In this document: positions 16,727 through 25,233 of the stretch, in pieces | Layout: the number at the start of each line of letters is the position of its first letter | How positions within the stretch are numbered: the stretch's first letter is position 1 | Assembly: GCF_003986935.1 (NCBI RefSeq) | Contig: NZ_RJZE01000012.1 | Span: forward strand, 62,001 to 126,000 | DNA length: 64,000 nt | DNA from: Paraburkholderia kururiensis JCM 10599 = LMG 19447 | GTDB lineage: Bacteria > Pseudomonadota > Gammaproteobacteria > Burkholderiales > Burkholderiaceae | Reading direction: 5' to 3' | Notes under the pieces: generated by a model | Told to the model about the DNA's origin: nothing | Databases searched by the model: none | What the model saw: the letters and a program-made list of their open reading frames with translations, nothing else | Position numbers and translations under genes: made by a program

Positions 16727-17926
16727 TTACAGGCGCTCGATGATGCCGGCCGCGCCCATGCCGGTGCCCACGCACATCGTCACCATGCCGTAACGCAGGT
16801 TGCGACGGCGCAGCGCATGCACGACCGTCGCCGCACGAATCGCGCCCGTGGCGCCGAGCGGATGGCCCAGCGCAATCGCGCCGCCCATCGGGTTCACCTT
16901 CGCGGGATCGAGGCCCAGGTCCTGGATCACGGCGAGCGACTGCGCAGCGAACGCCTCGTTCAGCTCGATCCAGTCGATGTCGTCCTGCGTAAGGCCCGCG
17001 GCCTTCAGCGCCGCCGGAATGGCTTCCTTCGGCCCGATGCCCATGATCTCCGGCGGCACGCCGCGCACCGCAAAGCTCACGAAGCGCGCGAGCGGCGTGA
17101 GGTTGAACTGCTTCAGGATCTTCTCGGAGACAACGATGAGCGCGCCCGCGCCGTCCGAGGTCTGCGAGCTGTTGCCCGCCGTCACCGATCCCTTGTTTGC
17201 GAACACGGTGCGCAGCTTCGCAAGGCCTTCCAGCGACGTGTCGGCGCGCGGACCTTCGTCGAGCGCAACTTCGCGCGTCTTCACCTTCACTTCGCCGCTC
17301 GCGAGATCCGGCACGCGTTCGGTCACGGTGTACGGCGCGATCTCGTCCTTGAACTCGCCCGCCTGTTGGGCGGCAATCGCCCGACGATGCGACTCCAGCG
17401 AGAAGGCGTCCTGCGCTTCGCGGCTCACCTTCCAGCGCTCGGCCACGCGCTCGGCCGTGAGGCCCATGCCGTAGGCGATGCCGATGTTCTCGTTGGCGTC
17501 GAAGATGTGCGGCGACATCGAAGGCTTGTTGCCCATCATCGGCACCATGCTCATCGACTCGCAGCCGCCCGCGATCATCGCGTCCGCTTCGCCCACGCGA
17601 ATGCGGTCCGCAGCCATGGCGAGCGCCGTCACGCCCGAGGCGCAGAAGCGGTTCACCGTGACGCCGCCGACCGTGTTCGGCAGACCCGCGAGCAGCGCGC
17701 CCATGCGCGCCACGTTGAGGCCTTGCTCCGCTTCGGGAATGGCGCAACCGACGATCGCGTCTTCGATCACCTTCGTGTCGAGCCCCGGCACCTGCGCAAC
17801 CGCGGACTTGATCGCGTGCACCAGCAGCTCGTCAGGCCGCGTATTCCGGAACACGCCGCGCGGCGCCTTGCCAATGGGCGTGCGGCTCGCGGCGACGATA
17901 TATGCATCCTGTAACTGTTTGCTCAT
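16727..17926 (-). CDS. fadA: Acetyl-CoA C-acyltransferase (thiolase, FadA-like)
   Basis: Cleaves 3-ketoacyl-CoA with CoA in the last step of beta-oxidation. The 399-residue enzyme shows the acyl-accepting Cys in NRFCASG (Cys95), the catalytic His in ALGHPLGATG and the second Cys in TMCVGTGMG, all intact, and ends in the normal thiolase C-terminus IIERL. It lies 30 bases downstream of the bifunctional HAD-ECH gene on the same strand, and the pair probably forms the trifunctional complex. A catabolic rather than biosynthetic role is inferred from this context. Confidence 0.94.
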   Translation of the reverse strand: MSKQLQDAYIVAASRTPIGKAPRGVFRNTRPDELLVHAIKSAVAQVPGLDTKVIEDAIVGCAIPEAEQGLNVARMGALLAGLPNTVGGVTVNRFCASGVTALAMAADRIRVGEADAMIAGGCESMSMVPMMGNKPSMSPHIFDANENIGIAYGMGLTAERVAERWKVSREAQDAFSLESHRRAIAAQQAGEFKDEIAPYTVTERVPDLASGEVKVKTREVALDEGPRADTSLEGLAKLRTVFANKGSVTAGNSSQTSDGAGALIVVSEKILKQFNLTPLARFVSFAVRGVPPEIMGIGPKEAIPAALKAAGLTQDDIDWIELNEAFAAQSLAVIQDLGLDPAKVNPMGGAIALGHPLGATGAIRAATVVHALRRRNLRYGMVTMCVGTGMGAAGIIERL

Positions 17927-17956
17927 GTGAGACTCCGATCCGAATGACTCGCCGCT

Positions 17957-20395
17957 TCAGTTGCGCACCGGCTTGCCGGTCTGCAACATGCCCATGATTC
18001 GTTCCTGCGTCTTCTGCGTGCCGAGCAGGTCGACGAACGCGCGACGCTCCAGCGCGAGCAGCCATTCTTCGTCGACAAGGCTGCCGGCTTCGACGTCGCC
18101 GCCGCATACCGCTTCGGCAATACGGCTCGCAATCAGGAAATCGTGATCGCTGATGAAGCGGCCGTCGCGCATGTTGACGAGCGACGCCTTGATGGTCGCA
18201 ATCGCCGAGCGGCCGGCCACCGGCACCTGCGTCGCACGCAGCGGCGCACGATAGCCTGCGGCGGCGAGCGCACGCGCTTCCTTCTTCGCCGTGTCGAGCA
18301 GTTCGAACACGTTGAAGACGATGGTGTCCGACGGCTTCAGGTAGCCCATCGCACGCGCTTCGAGCGCGGAGGCCGAGACCTTCGCCATCGCCGCGTTTTC
18401 GAACGACTTCTGCACGAAGCGCAGCAGATCGCTCGGGTTCGCGCCCACCGCGTCTGCGGCTTGCGCCGCGCGCAGCGCCGCTTCCTTCAAGCCGCCGCCT
18501 GCGGGCACGAGACCCACGCCCACCTCGACGAGGCCGACGTAGCTCTCGATGTGCGCCACGCGCTTCGCGCTATGCAGCAGCAGCTCGCAGCCACCGCCGA
18601 GCGCGATGCCCGACACGGCGGACACCACGGGCACGTTCGCGTACTTCACGCGCAGCATGCCTTGCTGGAATTTCTTGACGAACGGCTCGATGCCTTTCGC
18701 GCCGCCCATCATGAACGCCGGCATCGCTTCTTCGAGGTTCGCGCCTGCCGAGAACGGGCCGCCCGGCGCGCCGAGCTTGAGCGAGGTGGGCTGCCACACC
18801 ACCACCGCGCGATACGACTGCTCCGCGAGTTCGATGGCCTGCGTGAGCCCGTCGATTACGCCCGGGCCGATGGTGTTCATCTTGCTCTTGAACGAAACGA
18901 TCACGACGTCGTCTTCGCCCGCGCGGTCGTCCACCCAGGCACGCACGTGGTCGGTCTCGAAGAGCGTCTTGCCGAAGGTCTTCGGGTCCGCGCCCGTTTC
19001 GCCTTGCAGCGGCGCGCGGAATACCTGGCGTTCGTAGACGGAGAGCGACGAGCGCGGCACGAAGCGCTTCGCCGCGGGCGACCACGAGCCTTCGGCCGTA
19101 TGCACGCCGCCCTTCTCCGCAACCGCTCCTTCGAACACCCACGCAGGCAGCGGCACGTTCGCGAGCGCCTTGCCCGCGGTGATGTCGTCCTGCACCCATT
19201 CGGCCACCTGCTTCCAGCCCGCCGTCTGCCAGCCTTCGAACGGACCTTCGTTCCATCCGAAGCCCCAGCGGATAGCGAGATCGACGTCGCGCGCGTTGTC
19301 CGCAATCGATTCGAGATGCACGGCGATGTAGTGGAACACGTCGCGGAAAATCGACCACAGGAACTGCGCCTGCGGATGCGTGGATTCACGCAGCAGCTTC
19401 AGGCGTTCGGCCGGCGGGCGCTTGAGGATGCGGCCCACCAGTTCGTCGGCTTTCGCGCCGGCTTCCACGTACTCGCCCGTTTTGGCGTCGAGCACCTTGA
19501 TCGCCTTGCCTTCCTTGCGATAGAAGCCCGCGCCGCTCTTCTGTCCGAGCGCGCCCTTCTGCACGAGCGCGGCGAGCACCGCGGGCGTCTCGTAGACGGG
19601 ATAGAACGGGTCGTCCGCGAGGTTGTCCTGCATCGTCTTGATGACGTGGGCCATGGTGTCGAGGCCCACCACGTCTGCGGTGCGGAACGTGGCCGACTTC
19701 GCGCGGCCCAGCCGGCTGCCTGTCAGGTCGTCCACTTCGTCGAAGCGCAGGCCGAACTTCTGGGCTTCCGCCACCACCGCGAGAATCGAAAAGATGCCGA
19801 CGCGGTTCGCGATGAAGTTGGGCGTGTCTTTCGCCCGCACCACGCCCTTGCCCACCGCGCTCGTGAGGAACGTTTCGAGCTGGTCGAGAATCTCGGGCCG
19901 CGTGTGCGCCGTGGGGATCAACTCCACGAGATGCATGTAGCGCGGCGGATTGAAGAAGTGCACACCGCAGAAGCGCGCCTTCAATTCATCCGAAAAACCA
20001 TCGGAAAGCGCCGTGATCGAGAGGCCCGACGTATTGGACGCGAAGATCGCGTTCGCGCCGATGTGCGGCGCCACCTTCTTGTAGAGGTCGTGCTTCCAGT
20101 CCATGCGCTCGGCGATGGCCTCGATCACGACGTCGCACCCGGCCAGCTTCGCGAGGTCGTCCTCGTAGTTGGCGGGCTCGATGTACTGCGCGTCATCCTT
20201 CACGCCGAACGGCGCGGGCGACAGCTTCTTGAGGTTTTCGATCGCCTTCAGCGCGATCGCGTTCTTCGGGCCTTCCTTGGCGGGCAGGTCGAACAGCAGC
20301 ACGGGCACCCGGGCGTTGATCAGGTGCGCGGCGATCTGCGCGCCCATCACGCCGGCGCCGAGCACGGCCACCTTGCGAATGATCAGATTGCTCAC
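17957..20395 (-). CDS. Bifunctional 3-hydroxyacyl-CoA dehydrogenase/enoyl-CoA hydratase, HAD-first type
   Basis: An 812-residue beta-oxidation enzyme with domains in reverse order to E. coli FadB. The NAD-binding dehydrogenase is first (GAGVMGAQIAAH from about residue 12, FFNPPRYMHLVELI further on) and the hydratase is last (GPFSAGANL, GGGCELLLHS, LVEVGVGLVPAGGG). Both hydratase glutamates are present, as is the catalytic His of the dehydrogenase in GVHFFNPP. This order is that of Bacillus FadN and many Burkholderiales enzymes. The start is GTG at 20395, five bases after GGAGGA (20406-20401); the ORF extension upstream has no such site. Confidence 0.93.
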   Translation of the reverse strand: MSNLIIRKVAVLGAGVMGAQIAAHLINARVPVLLFDLPAKEGPKNAIALKAIENLKKLSPAPFGVKDDAQYIEPANYEDDLAKLAGCDVVIEAIAERMDWKHDLYKKVAPHIGANAIFASNTSGLSITALSDGFSDELKARFCGVHFFNPPRYMHLVELIPTAHTRPEILDQLETFLTSAVGKGVVRAKDTPNFIANRVGIFSILAVVAEAQKFGLRFDEVDDLTGSRLGRAKSATFRTADVVGLDTMAHVIKTMQDNLADDPFYPVYETPAVLAALVQKGALGQKSGAGFYRKEGKAIKVLDAKTGEYVEAGAKADELVGRILKRPPAERLKLLRESTHPQAQFLWSIFRDVFHYIAVHLESIADNARDVDLAIRWGFGWNEGPFEGWQTAGWKQVAEWVQDDITAGKALANVPLPAWVFEGAVAEKGGVHTAEGSWSPAAKRFVPRSSLSVYERQVFRAPLQGETGADPKTFGKTLFETDHVRAWVDDRAGEDDVVIVSFKSKMNTIGPGVIDGLTQAIELAEQSYRAVVVWQPTSLKLGAPGGPFSAGANLEEAMPAFMMGGAKGIEPFVKKFQQGMLRVKYANVPVVSAVSGIALGGGCELLLHSAKRVAHIESYVGLVEVGVGLVPAGGGLKEAALRAAQAADAVGANPSDLLRFVQKSFENAAMAKVSASALEARAMGYLKPSDTIVFNVFELLDTAKKEARALAAAGYRAPLRATQVPVAGRSAIATIKASLVNMRDGRFISDHDFLIASRIAEAVCGGDVEAGSLVDEEWLLALERRAFVDLLGTQKTQERIMGMLQTGKPVRN

Positions 20396-20530
20396 GTTGT
20401 TCCTCCAGCGGAATGTGCAATGTCGAGCGAATTGAATGGAATGTGCGAGGGTATGTCGGGACCGTGGCGGCCTCGCGTGCGGGACGGCGATCAACTCACG
20501 CCGGAGCACGCGAGGCAGGCCAGCGGGCGC

Positions 20531-22318
20531 TTAGAACAGCGCTTCGTCGATGTCCATCAGCGGCTTCGCGCCCGCGCGCGCCTGGCGGATCGTGGCCGCC
20601 GTTTCGGGCAGCAGCTTCGCGAAGTAGAAGCGCGCGGTAGCCAGCTTGGACTTGTAGAACGGGTCGCCGGACGCTTCCTTGTCCAGCGCGATGCGCGCCA
20701 TGCGCGCCCAGAAGTACGAGAACACCAGGTGGCCCACGGTGCGCAGATACGGCACGGCGGCGGCGCCCACTTCGTCGGGGTTCTGCATCGCCTTCATGCC
20801 GATTTCCATGGTGAGTTTCTGCACCTTGTCGCCGATGTCGGCGAGCGGGTTCACGAACTCCTGCATCTCGGGCTTCACGCCTTCCTCTTCCACGAAGTCG
20901 CTCACGAGCTTGCCGAACTTCTTCAGCTTGGCGCCCATGTCGCCCAGCACCTTGCGGCCGAGCAGGTCCAGCGACTGAACGGCGTTGGTGCCTTCGTAGA
21001 TCATGTTGATGCGGGCGTCGCGCACGTATTGCTCCATGCCCCATTCGGAGATGAAGCCGTGGCCACCGTACACCTGCAGCGCGTGGTTGGTGCACTCGAA
21101 TGCGTTGTCGGTGAGGAACGCCTTGATGATGGGCGTGAGGAGCGCGACGAGGTCGGCGGCTTCCTTGCGCACGGACTCGTCGCTGTGCGACAGCTCACGG
21201 TCGATCTGCAGCGCGGTCCAGTACGAGAACGCGCGGCCTGCTTCCAAGTAGGCCTTCTGCGTGAGCAGGATGCGGCGCACGTCGGGGTGCACGATGATGG
21301 GATCGGCGGGCTTGTCCGGCGCCTTCGGGCCGGTAAGCGAGCGCATCTGCAGACGCTCCTTCGCGTAGACCAGCGCGTTCTGGTACGCGACCTCGGTGAG
21401 GCCGAGGCCCTGCATGCCGACGCCAAGACGCGCGGCGTTCATCATGACGAACATCGCGTTGAGGCCCTTGTTCGGCTCACCGACCAGCCAGCCCTTCGCG
21501 TTGTCGAGATTGATCACGGCCGTGGCGTTGCCGTGAATGCCCATCTTGTGTTCGATGGAGCCGCACTTCACGCCGTTGCGCTCGCCGGGTTCGCCGGCTG
21601 CATCGGGAATGAACTTCGGCACGATAAAGAGCGAAATGCCCTTCGTGCCGGCCGGCGCATCGGGCAGACGGGCGAGCACGAGGTGAATGATGTTTTCCGC
21701 GAGGTCGTGTTCGCCCGCGGAGATGAAGATCTTGGTGCCGGTGATGGCATACGAGCCGTCGCCGTTCGGCTCCGCCTTCGTGCGCAGAATGCCGAGGTCG
21801 GTGCCGCAGTGCGGCTCGGTGAGGCACATGGTGCCGGTCCAGACGCCGGAGACGATCTTCGGCAGATAGGTCTTCTGTTGCTCCGGCGTGCCGTGCGCAT
21901 GCAGGCATTCGTAGGCGCCGTGCGAGAGACCGGGGTACATCGTCCACGCCTGGTTGGACGAGTTCAGCATCTCGTAGAGTGCGTTGTTCACGAACGCGGG
22001 CAGGCCCTGGCCGCCGAATTCGGGATCGCAACCGAGCGCCGGCCAGCCGGCCTCGACGTACTGCTGGTACGCCTCCTTGAACCCTGTAGGCGTGGTCACC
22101 ACGCCGTCGCCAGCGTAGGTGCAGCCTTCGCGGTCGCCGACCTGGTTCAGCGGGAACAGCACTTCGGAGCAGAACTTGCCGGCCTCTTCGAGCACCTGGT
22201 TGACAGTGTCGGCGTCGAGGTCCGCGTGCTTCGGCATTTGCTTCACTTCGGCTTCGACGTTCAGCAGTTCATGCAGCACGAATTGCATATCGCGCAGCGG
22301 CGGGGCGTACTGTCCCAT
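20531..22318 (-). CDS. Acyl-CoA dehydrogenase (FadE-like, about 595 residues)
   Basis: FAD enzyme that introduces the first double bond in acyl-CoA. The protein is longer than the usual 380 residues because of N- and C-terminal extensions found in the DmdC/FadE12-like group. FAD/substrate motifs CLTEPHCGTDL and ISAGEHD are present, and the catalytic base is expected at Glu in MIYEGTNAVQ. The start at 22318 (MGQYAPPLRD) is preferred to an ATG 30 bases upstream because GGAGAAG sits seven to eight bases before it. First enzyme gene of the beta-oxidation operon, 73 bases downstream of the tetR-type gene. Confidence 0.93.
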   Translation of the reverse strand: MGQYAPPLRDMQFVLHELLNVEAEVKQMPKHADLDADTVNQVLEEAGKFCSEVLFPLNQVGDREGCTYAGDGVVTTPTGFKEAYQQYVEAGWPALGCDPEFGGQGLPAFVNNALYEMLNSSNQAWTMYPGLSHGAYECLHAHGTPEQQKTYLPKIVSGVWTGTMCLTEPHCGTDLGILRTKAEPNGDGSYAITGTKIFISAGEHDLAENIIHLVLARLPDAPAGTKGISLFIVPKFIPDAAGEPGERNGVKCGSIEHKMGIHGNATAVINLDNAKGWLVGEPNKGLNAMFVMMNAARLGVGMQGLGLTEVAYQNALVYAKERLQMRSLTGPKAPDKPADPIIVHPDVRRILLTQKAYLEAGRAFSYWTALQIDRELSHSDESVRKEAADLVALLTPIIKAFLTDNAFECTNHALQVYGGHGFISEWGMEQYVRDARINMIYEGTNAVQSLDLLGRKVLGDMGAKLKKFGKLVSDFVEEEGVKPEMQEFVNPLADIGDKVQKLTMEIGMKAMQNPDEVGAAAVPYLRTVGHLVFSYFWARMARIALDKEASGDPFYKSKLATARFYFAKLLPETAATIRQARAGAKPLMDIDEALF

Positions 22319-22391
22319 GACTTCTTCTCCAAGGATGAGGACTGACAAGCTCGCCGCTGCTTGCAGCGCGGTGCCGACCGCGCCGGTCCCG

Positions 22392-22991
22392 CTAGCGGCT
22401 TTCGCTCTGATACGAAACGATCAGCTTTTCCAGCGCAGCCCACGTCAGGCGCACGGCATCGGGCAGATGCAGGAAGCGTGCGTCGTGATGCAGGCCGAGC
22501 GTGAAGCTGTACAACTCGAAGAGCATCAACTGCGGATCGGTATCGGCGCGCAGATGCCCTTCTTCCATTGCCTGCGAAATGGCCCGCATGAGCGCGGCGC
22601 GCCACATCGTGACGCTTGCCACCAACTGCTCGCGCACGGCGCTGTCTGCACGGTCGTCGTACTCGACCGCGCCGCTGATGTAGATGCATCCAGTGGTGAC
22701 TTCCTGAATGCGCTTCTCCATCCAGCGCGACAGCATGGCGCGCAAACGCGGCAAACCGCGCGGCTCGCGCAGGCTCGGGAAGAACACTTCCTCCTCGAAA
22801 CGGCGGTGATACTCACGCACCACTTCCACCTGCAAGTCTTCGCGCGACCCGAAATGCGCGAACACCCCGCTCTTGCTCATCTGCATACGCTCGGCCAGCA
22901 AACCGATGGTCAGACCTTCGAGTCCATCCCGGCTGGCCAGGTCGAGTGCTGCATCGAGAATTGCGGCTCGCGTCTGTTCGCCTTTTCGCAT
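22392..22991 (-). CDS. TetR/AcrR-family transcriptional regulator
   Basis: A 199-residue repressor-type protein with an N-terminal helix-turn-helix (about residues 8-54, including IGLLAERMQMSKSGVFAHFGSR split over two helices) and a larger ligand-binding C-terminal domain beginning near VVREYHRRFEEEVFF. It is first in the same-strand series leading to the acyl-CoA dehydrogenase, bifunctional enzyme and thiolase. It is therefore a good candidate for an acyl-CoA-responsive regulator of that operon, a role played by PsrA/FadR-type TetR proteins elsewhere. No clear Shine-Dalgarno sequence precedes the ATG; homology supports this start. Confidence 0.9.
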   Translation of the reverse strand: MRKGEQTRAAILDAALDLASRDGLEGLTIGLLAERMQMSKSGVFAHFGSREDLQVEVVREYHRRFEEEVFFPSLREPRGLPRLRAMLSRWMEKRIQEVTTGCIYISGAVEYDDRADSAVREQLVASVTMWRAALMRAISQAMEEGHLRADTDPQLMLFELYSFTLGLHHDARFLHLPDAVRLTWAALEKLIVSYQSESR

Positions 22992-23030
22992 AGCTTTATA
23001 CCGTTACGATGTGACCGAAATAAAATCGAA

Positions 23031-23057
23031 CGGCCGTACTATTGTTGGGTACGACCG
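23031..23057. promoter_or_regulatory. Candidate operator of the TetR regulator
   Basis: CGGCCGTAC (23031-23039) and GTACGACCG (23049-23057) form a nine-base inverted repeat with one mismatch and a nine-base spacer, 40-66 bases upstream of the tetR ATG. Size and location fit a TetR autoregulatory site. Nothing else gene-like is seen between 22992 and 23228. Confidence 0.45.
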
Positions 23058-23228
23058 CCCGCTGAACAAGGACTTTATTAGAAACCGGGGTCTAACAGGC
23101 ACTCTAATTCTGCGCCGCATGGGGTGGCGAGCAGAAGCCGATATTTCCTCGATTGCGCGTGCCGGGTCGCGTGTGGCAGCGTGCAGGGTCGGATAAGTGC
23201 GCGGAAAGGGGTTTGATCTGGACGCGAC

Positions 23229-24524
23229 CTAGTCGTAGCCGCCCACCGTCAGGAGCTTCATGGTGGTCCGATAGGCCGTGTAGGCCAGCCAGTTGAGCAG
23301 CCGTTCGGCGGCCGGCCGCGCTTCGTAGCGGGCCTCGTCGATCAGGCGCGACTCGTTGAAGGCGGTGAGGATGGCATGGCGTAATGCATCGATCTCCGGA
23401 TGCAGCACCAGCATCACATTGGCCTCGTTGTTGAGCACGAGGCTCAGCGCGTCGAGGTTCGAGGAGCCCACCGTGGCCCAGTTCGAATCCACCACGGCCA
23501 CCTTTCCGTGCAGCATCGTCTTTTCATACTCGGCAATGCGCACGCCCGCCTTCAACAGCGAGTGGTACAGGAACGGCACCGCGTAGTCGAGCGCGGCGAA
23601 CTCCTTTCGGCCGATCAGGAGCCGCACCTCCACGCCGCGCTGCGCCGCGTGGATCAACGCCCGTCGCAGGCGCCGCCCCGGCATGAAGTAGGGATTCGCG
23701 AGCAGCACTTCCTTGCGCGCCTGGCCGATCGCGGCGAGGTAGGCCTTTTCGATGGCCCGCCGGTTCACGACGTTGTCGCGTGCGACGAAGGCCACGCAGG
23801 GCTCGCCTCTCGGACGAACGCGCCTCGCGCGGAAACGGCCACTGAACGCGTTGCGCAGAAAGGAGGATCGCCTGTGCGACGCGGGGCCTATCGCCGCGCC
23901 CTCGTCGTCGGCCCGAACGGGTGGCCGGTGGCCGAGCACTATGCGCTGCCATTGCAGTTCGAACGCCTCGCGCACGTCCGCCACCACGGGGCCGCGCAAC
24001 TCGACGGCGAAGTCCCAGCGCGCGTGCGGCAGACGTGTGCCATTGTTGTCGAAGTCGTCGACGATATTGATGCCGCCGCACCAGGCGAACGTGCCGTCCA
24101 CCACCGCGAGCTTGCGGTGCGTGCGCGCAAAGCCGAAGCGGCCGAATAGATGCGGATTGAAGATGCGATGCTCGATGCCCGCAGCCACCCAGGTGTCAAA
24201 GAACGGCAGCCGGCCAGTGCCGATGCCGTCGGTAATGACGCGCACCCGCACGCCGCGGCCCACGGCGCGCAGCAGGGCTTCGGAGACGGCTTGACCCGCC
24301 GCGTCGTCGCAGAAGATGTAGGTCTCCAGCATGACGTCGCGCGTGGCGGCGTCGATACGCTGAACGAGCGCGTCGAAGTATTCGTCCCCGGAGCAAAAGA
24401 GCTTCACGGTATTGCCCGCCGTGAAGCGATAGCGCGACCAGTAGCGGCGGCCAAGCAACGTGCGGCCCAGCCGTTCGAGCCGCGGCAGGCGCGCGGGCAC
24501 CGACGATTCGCGCGTCGCCGTCAT
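23229..24524 (-). CDS. clsB: Cardiolipin synthase B-type phospholipase D-family protein
   Basis: A 431-residue protein with two HKD motifs: THRKLAVVDGTF in the first half and LHGKVAVVDSNWATVGSSNLD (read as two parts) in the second, each with the His-x-Lys-x4-Asp pattern. Such enzymes make cardiolipin or related lipids by phosphatidyl transfer. There is no N-terminal pair of membrane helices as in ClsA; a short C-terminal hydrophobic stretch (LLNWLAYTAYRTTMKLL) may anchor it. The start at 24524 overlaps the nudB stop as ATGA, indicating translational coupling; the longer ORF start at 24623 lies inside nudB. Confidence 0.9.
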   Translation of the reverse strand: MTATRESSVPARLPRLERLGRTLLGRRYWSRYRFTAGNTVKLFCSGDEYFDALVQRIDAATRDVMLETYIFCDDAAGQAVSEALLRAVGRGVRVRVITDGIGTGRLPFFDTWVAAGIEHRIFNPHLFGRFGFARTHRKLAVVDGTFAWCGGINIVDDFDNNGTRLPHARWDFAVELRGPVVADVREAFELQWQRIVLGHRPPVRADDEGAAIGPASHRRSSFLRNAFSGRFRARRVRPRGEPCVAFVARDNVVNRRAIEKAYLAAIGQARKEVLLANPYFMPGRRLRRALIHAAQRGVEVRLLIGRKEFAALDYAVPFLYHSLLKAGVRIAEYEKTMLHGKVAVVDSNWATVGSSNLDALSLVLNNEANVMLVLHPEIDALRHAILTAFNESRLIDEARYEARPAAERLLNWLAYTAYRTTMKLLTVGGYD

Positions 24525-25003
24525 CGGCCGTGCGCCTGGCGGCGCGCATCGAGTCGCGCGGGCAACTGGAGAATGGCGTCCCGGTTCGATGATGAGAAGC
24601 AACGGCTCGCGGCTTCCTGCCACGGCAACCAGAGGAATGCGGTGTGTTCGCGCGGCGCGAGCGTGACTTCGAGCCGCTGCGGCACTTCGAGGCTGAACCA
24701 GTGCTCGACGTTGCGCGTCACGCCCTCTTCATAGCGGTGCCGCCACACGGGGTAGATCTCGTACTCGATCTGATGCTGCCAGTCGAACAGCGACGTATAC
24801 GGCACGTCCGCCGATCCTACGACGATGCCCGTTTCCTCGGCGACCTCGCGCACGGCGGTTTCGGTGAGTGGCTCGTCGAGCCGGTCTTTCGAACCCGTGA
24901 CGGATTGCCAGAAGCCCGGCCGATCGGCGCGCTCGATGATGAGCACGTCGAGCTGCGGAGTGTGAATGACGACGAGAACGGATTCCGGAATCTTCTTCGG
25001 CAT
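24521..25003 (-). CDS. nudB: Dihydroneopterin triphosphate diphosphatase
   Basis: A 160-residue Nudix hydrolase that removes pyrophosphate from dihydroneopterin triphosphate in folate synthesis. The Nudix box is visible as VTGSKDRLDEPL followed by TAVREVAEETG, with one extra residue between Gly and the first Glu compared with the textbook spacing. FWQSVTGS, typical of NudB, precedes it, and IEYEIYPVWRHRY follows. It lies between aspS and clsB, a conserved neighbourhood in Burkholderiales. Its stop overlaps the clsB start by four bases. Confidence 0.92.
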   Translation of the reverse strand: MPKKIPESVLVVIHTPQLDVLIIERADRPGFWQSVTGSKDRLDEPLTETAVREVAEETGIVVGSADVPYTSLFDWQHQIEYEIYPVWRHRYEEGVTRNVEHWFSLEVPQRLEVTLAPREHTAFLWLPWQEAASRCFSSSNRDAILQLPARLDARRQAHGR

Positions 25004-25140
25004 GGTGGCGAGGCGCAGCGCGAACCGCGCGCGGGCATGTCGGCGGTGAAATCGGGGAAAGCCGGCTGTCTATCGGCGCCATGCATTCGATGCTTGCGGC
25101 GCCTGGCAGCCGGCCAGTACGAATGTAGCGCAAAAAGCAG

Positions 25141-25163
25141 AAAAGGCGCGTGATGCGCCTTTT
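25141..25163 (-). terminator. Terminator downstream of aspS
   Basis: AAAAGGCGC (25141-25149) pairs with GCGCCTTTT (25155-25163) around a five-base loop. On the minus strand a TTTT-CTGC-TTTTT tail follows. It may partly separate aspS from nudB-clsB. Confidence 0.75.
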
Positions 25164-25233
25164 TCTGTGCTGTGCGGAAACGGTGTGCCGCTTGCGTGCG
25201 GCCACTCGCGACGGACGAGCGACCGCCAGCGGC

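Noticed and set aside
18143..22345. A 1400-codon plus-strand open frame opposite the beta-oxidation genes
   Set aside because: Same cause as other long antisense frames; it runs across two real genes and their gap with no start signal or motif.
23078..23095. TTAGA-N8-TCTAA inverted repeat between clsB and tetR
   Set aside because: Arms of five bases are too short to separate from chance, and the longer repeat at 23031-23057 is better placed.
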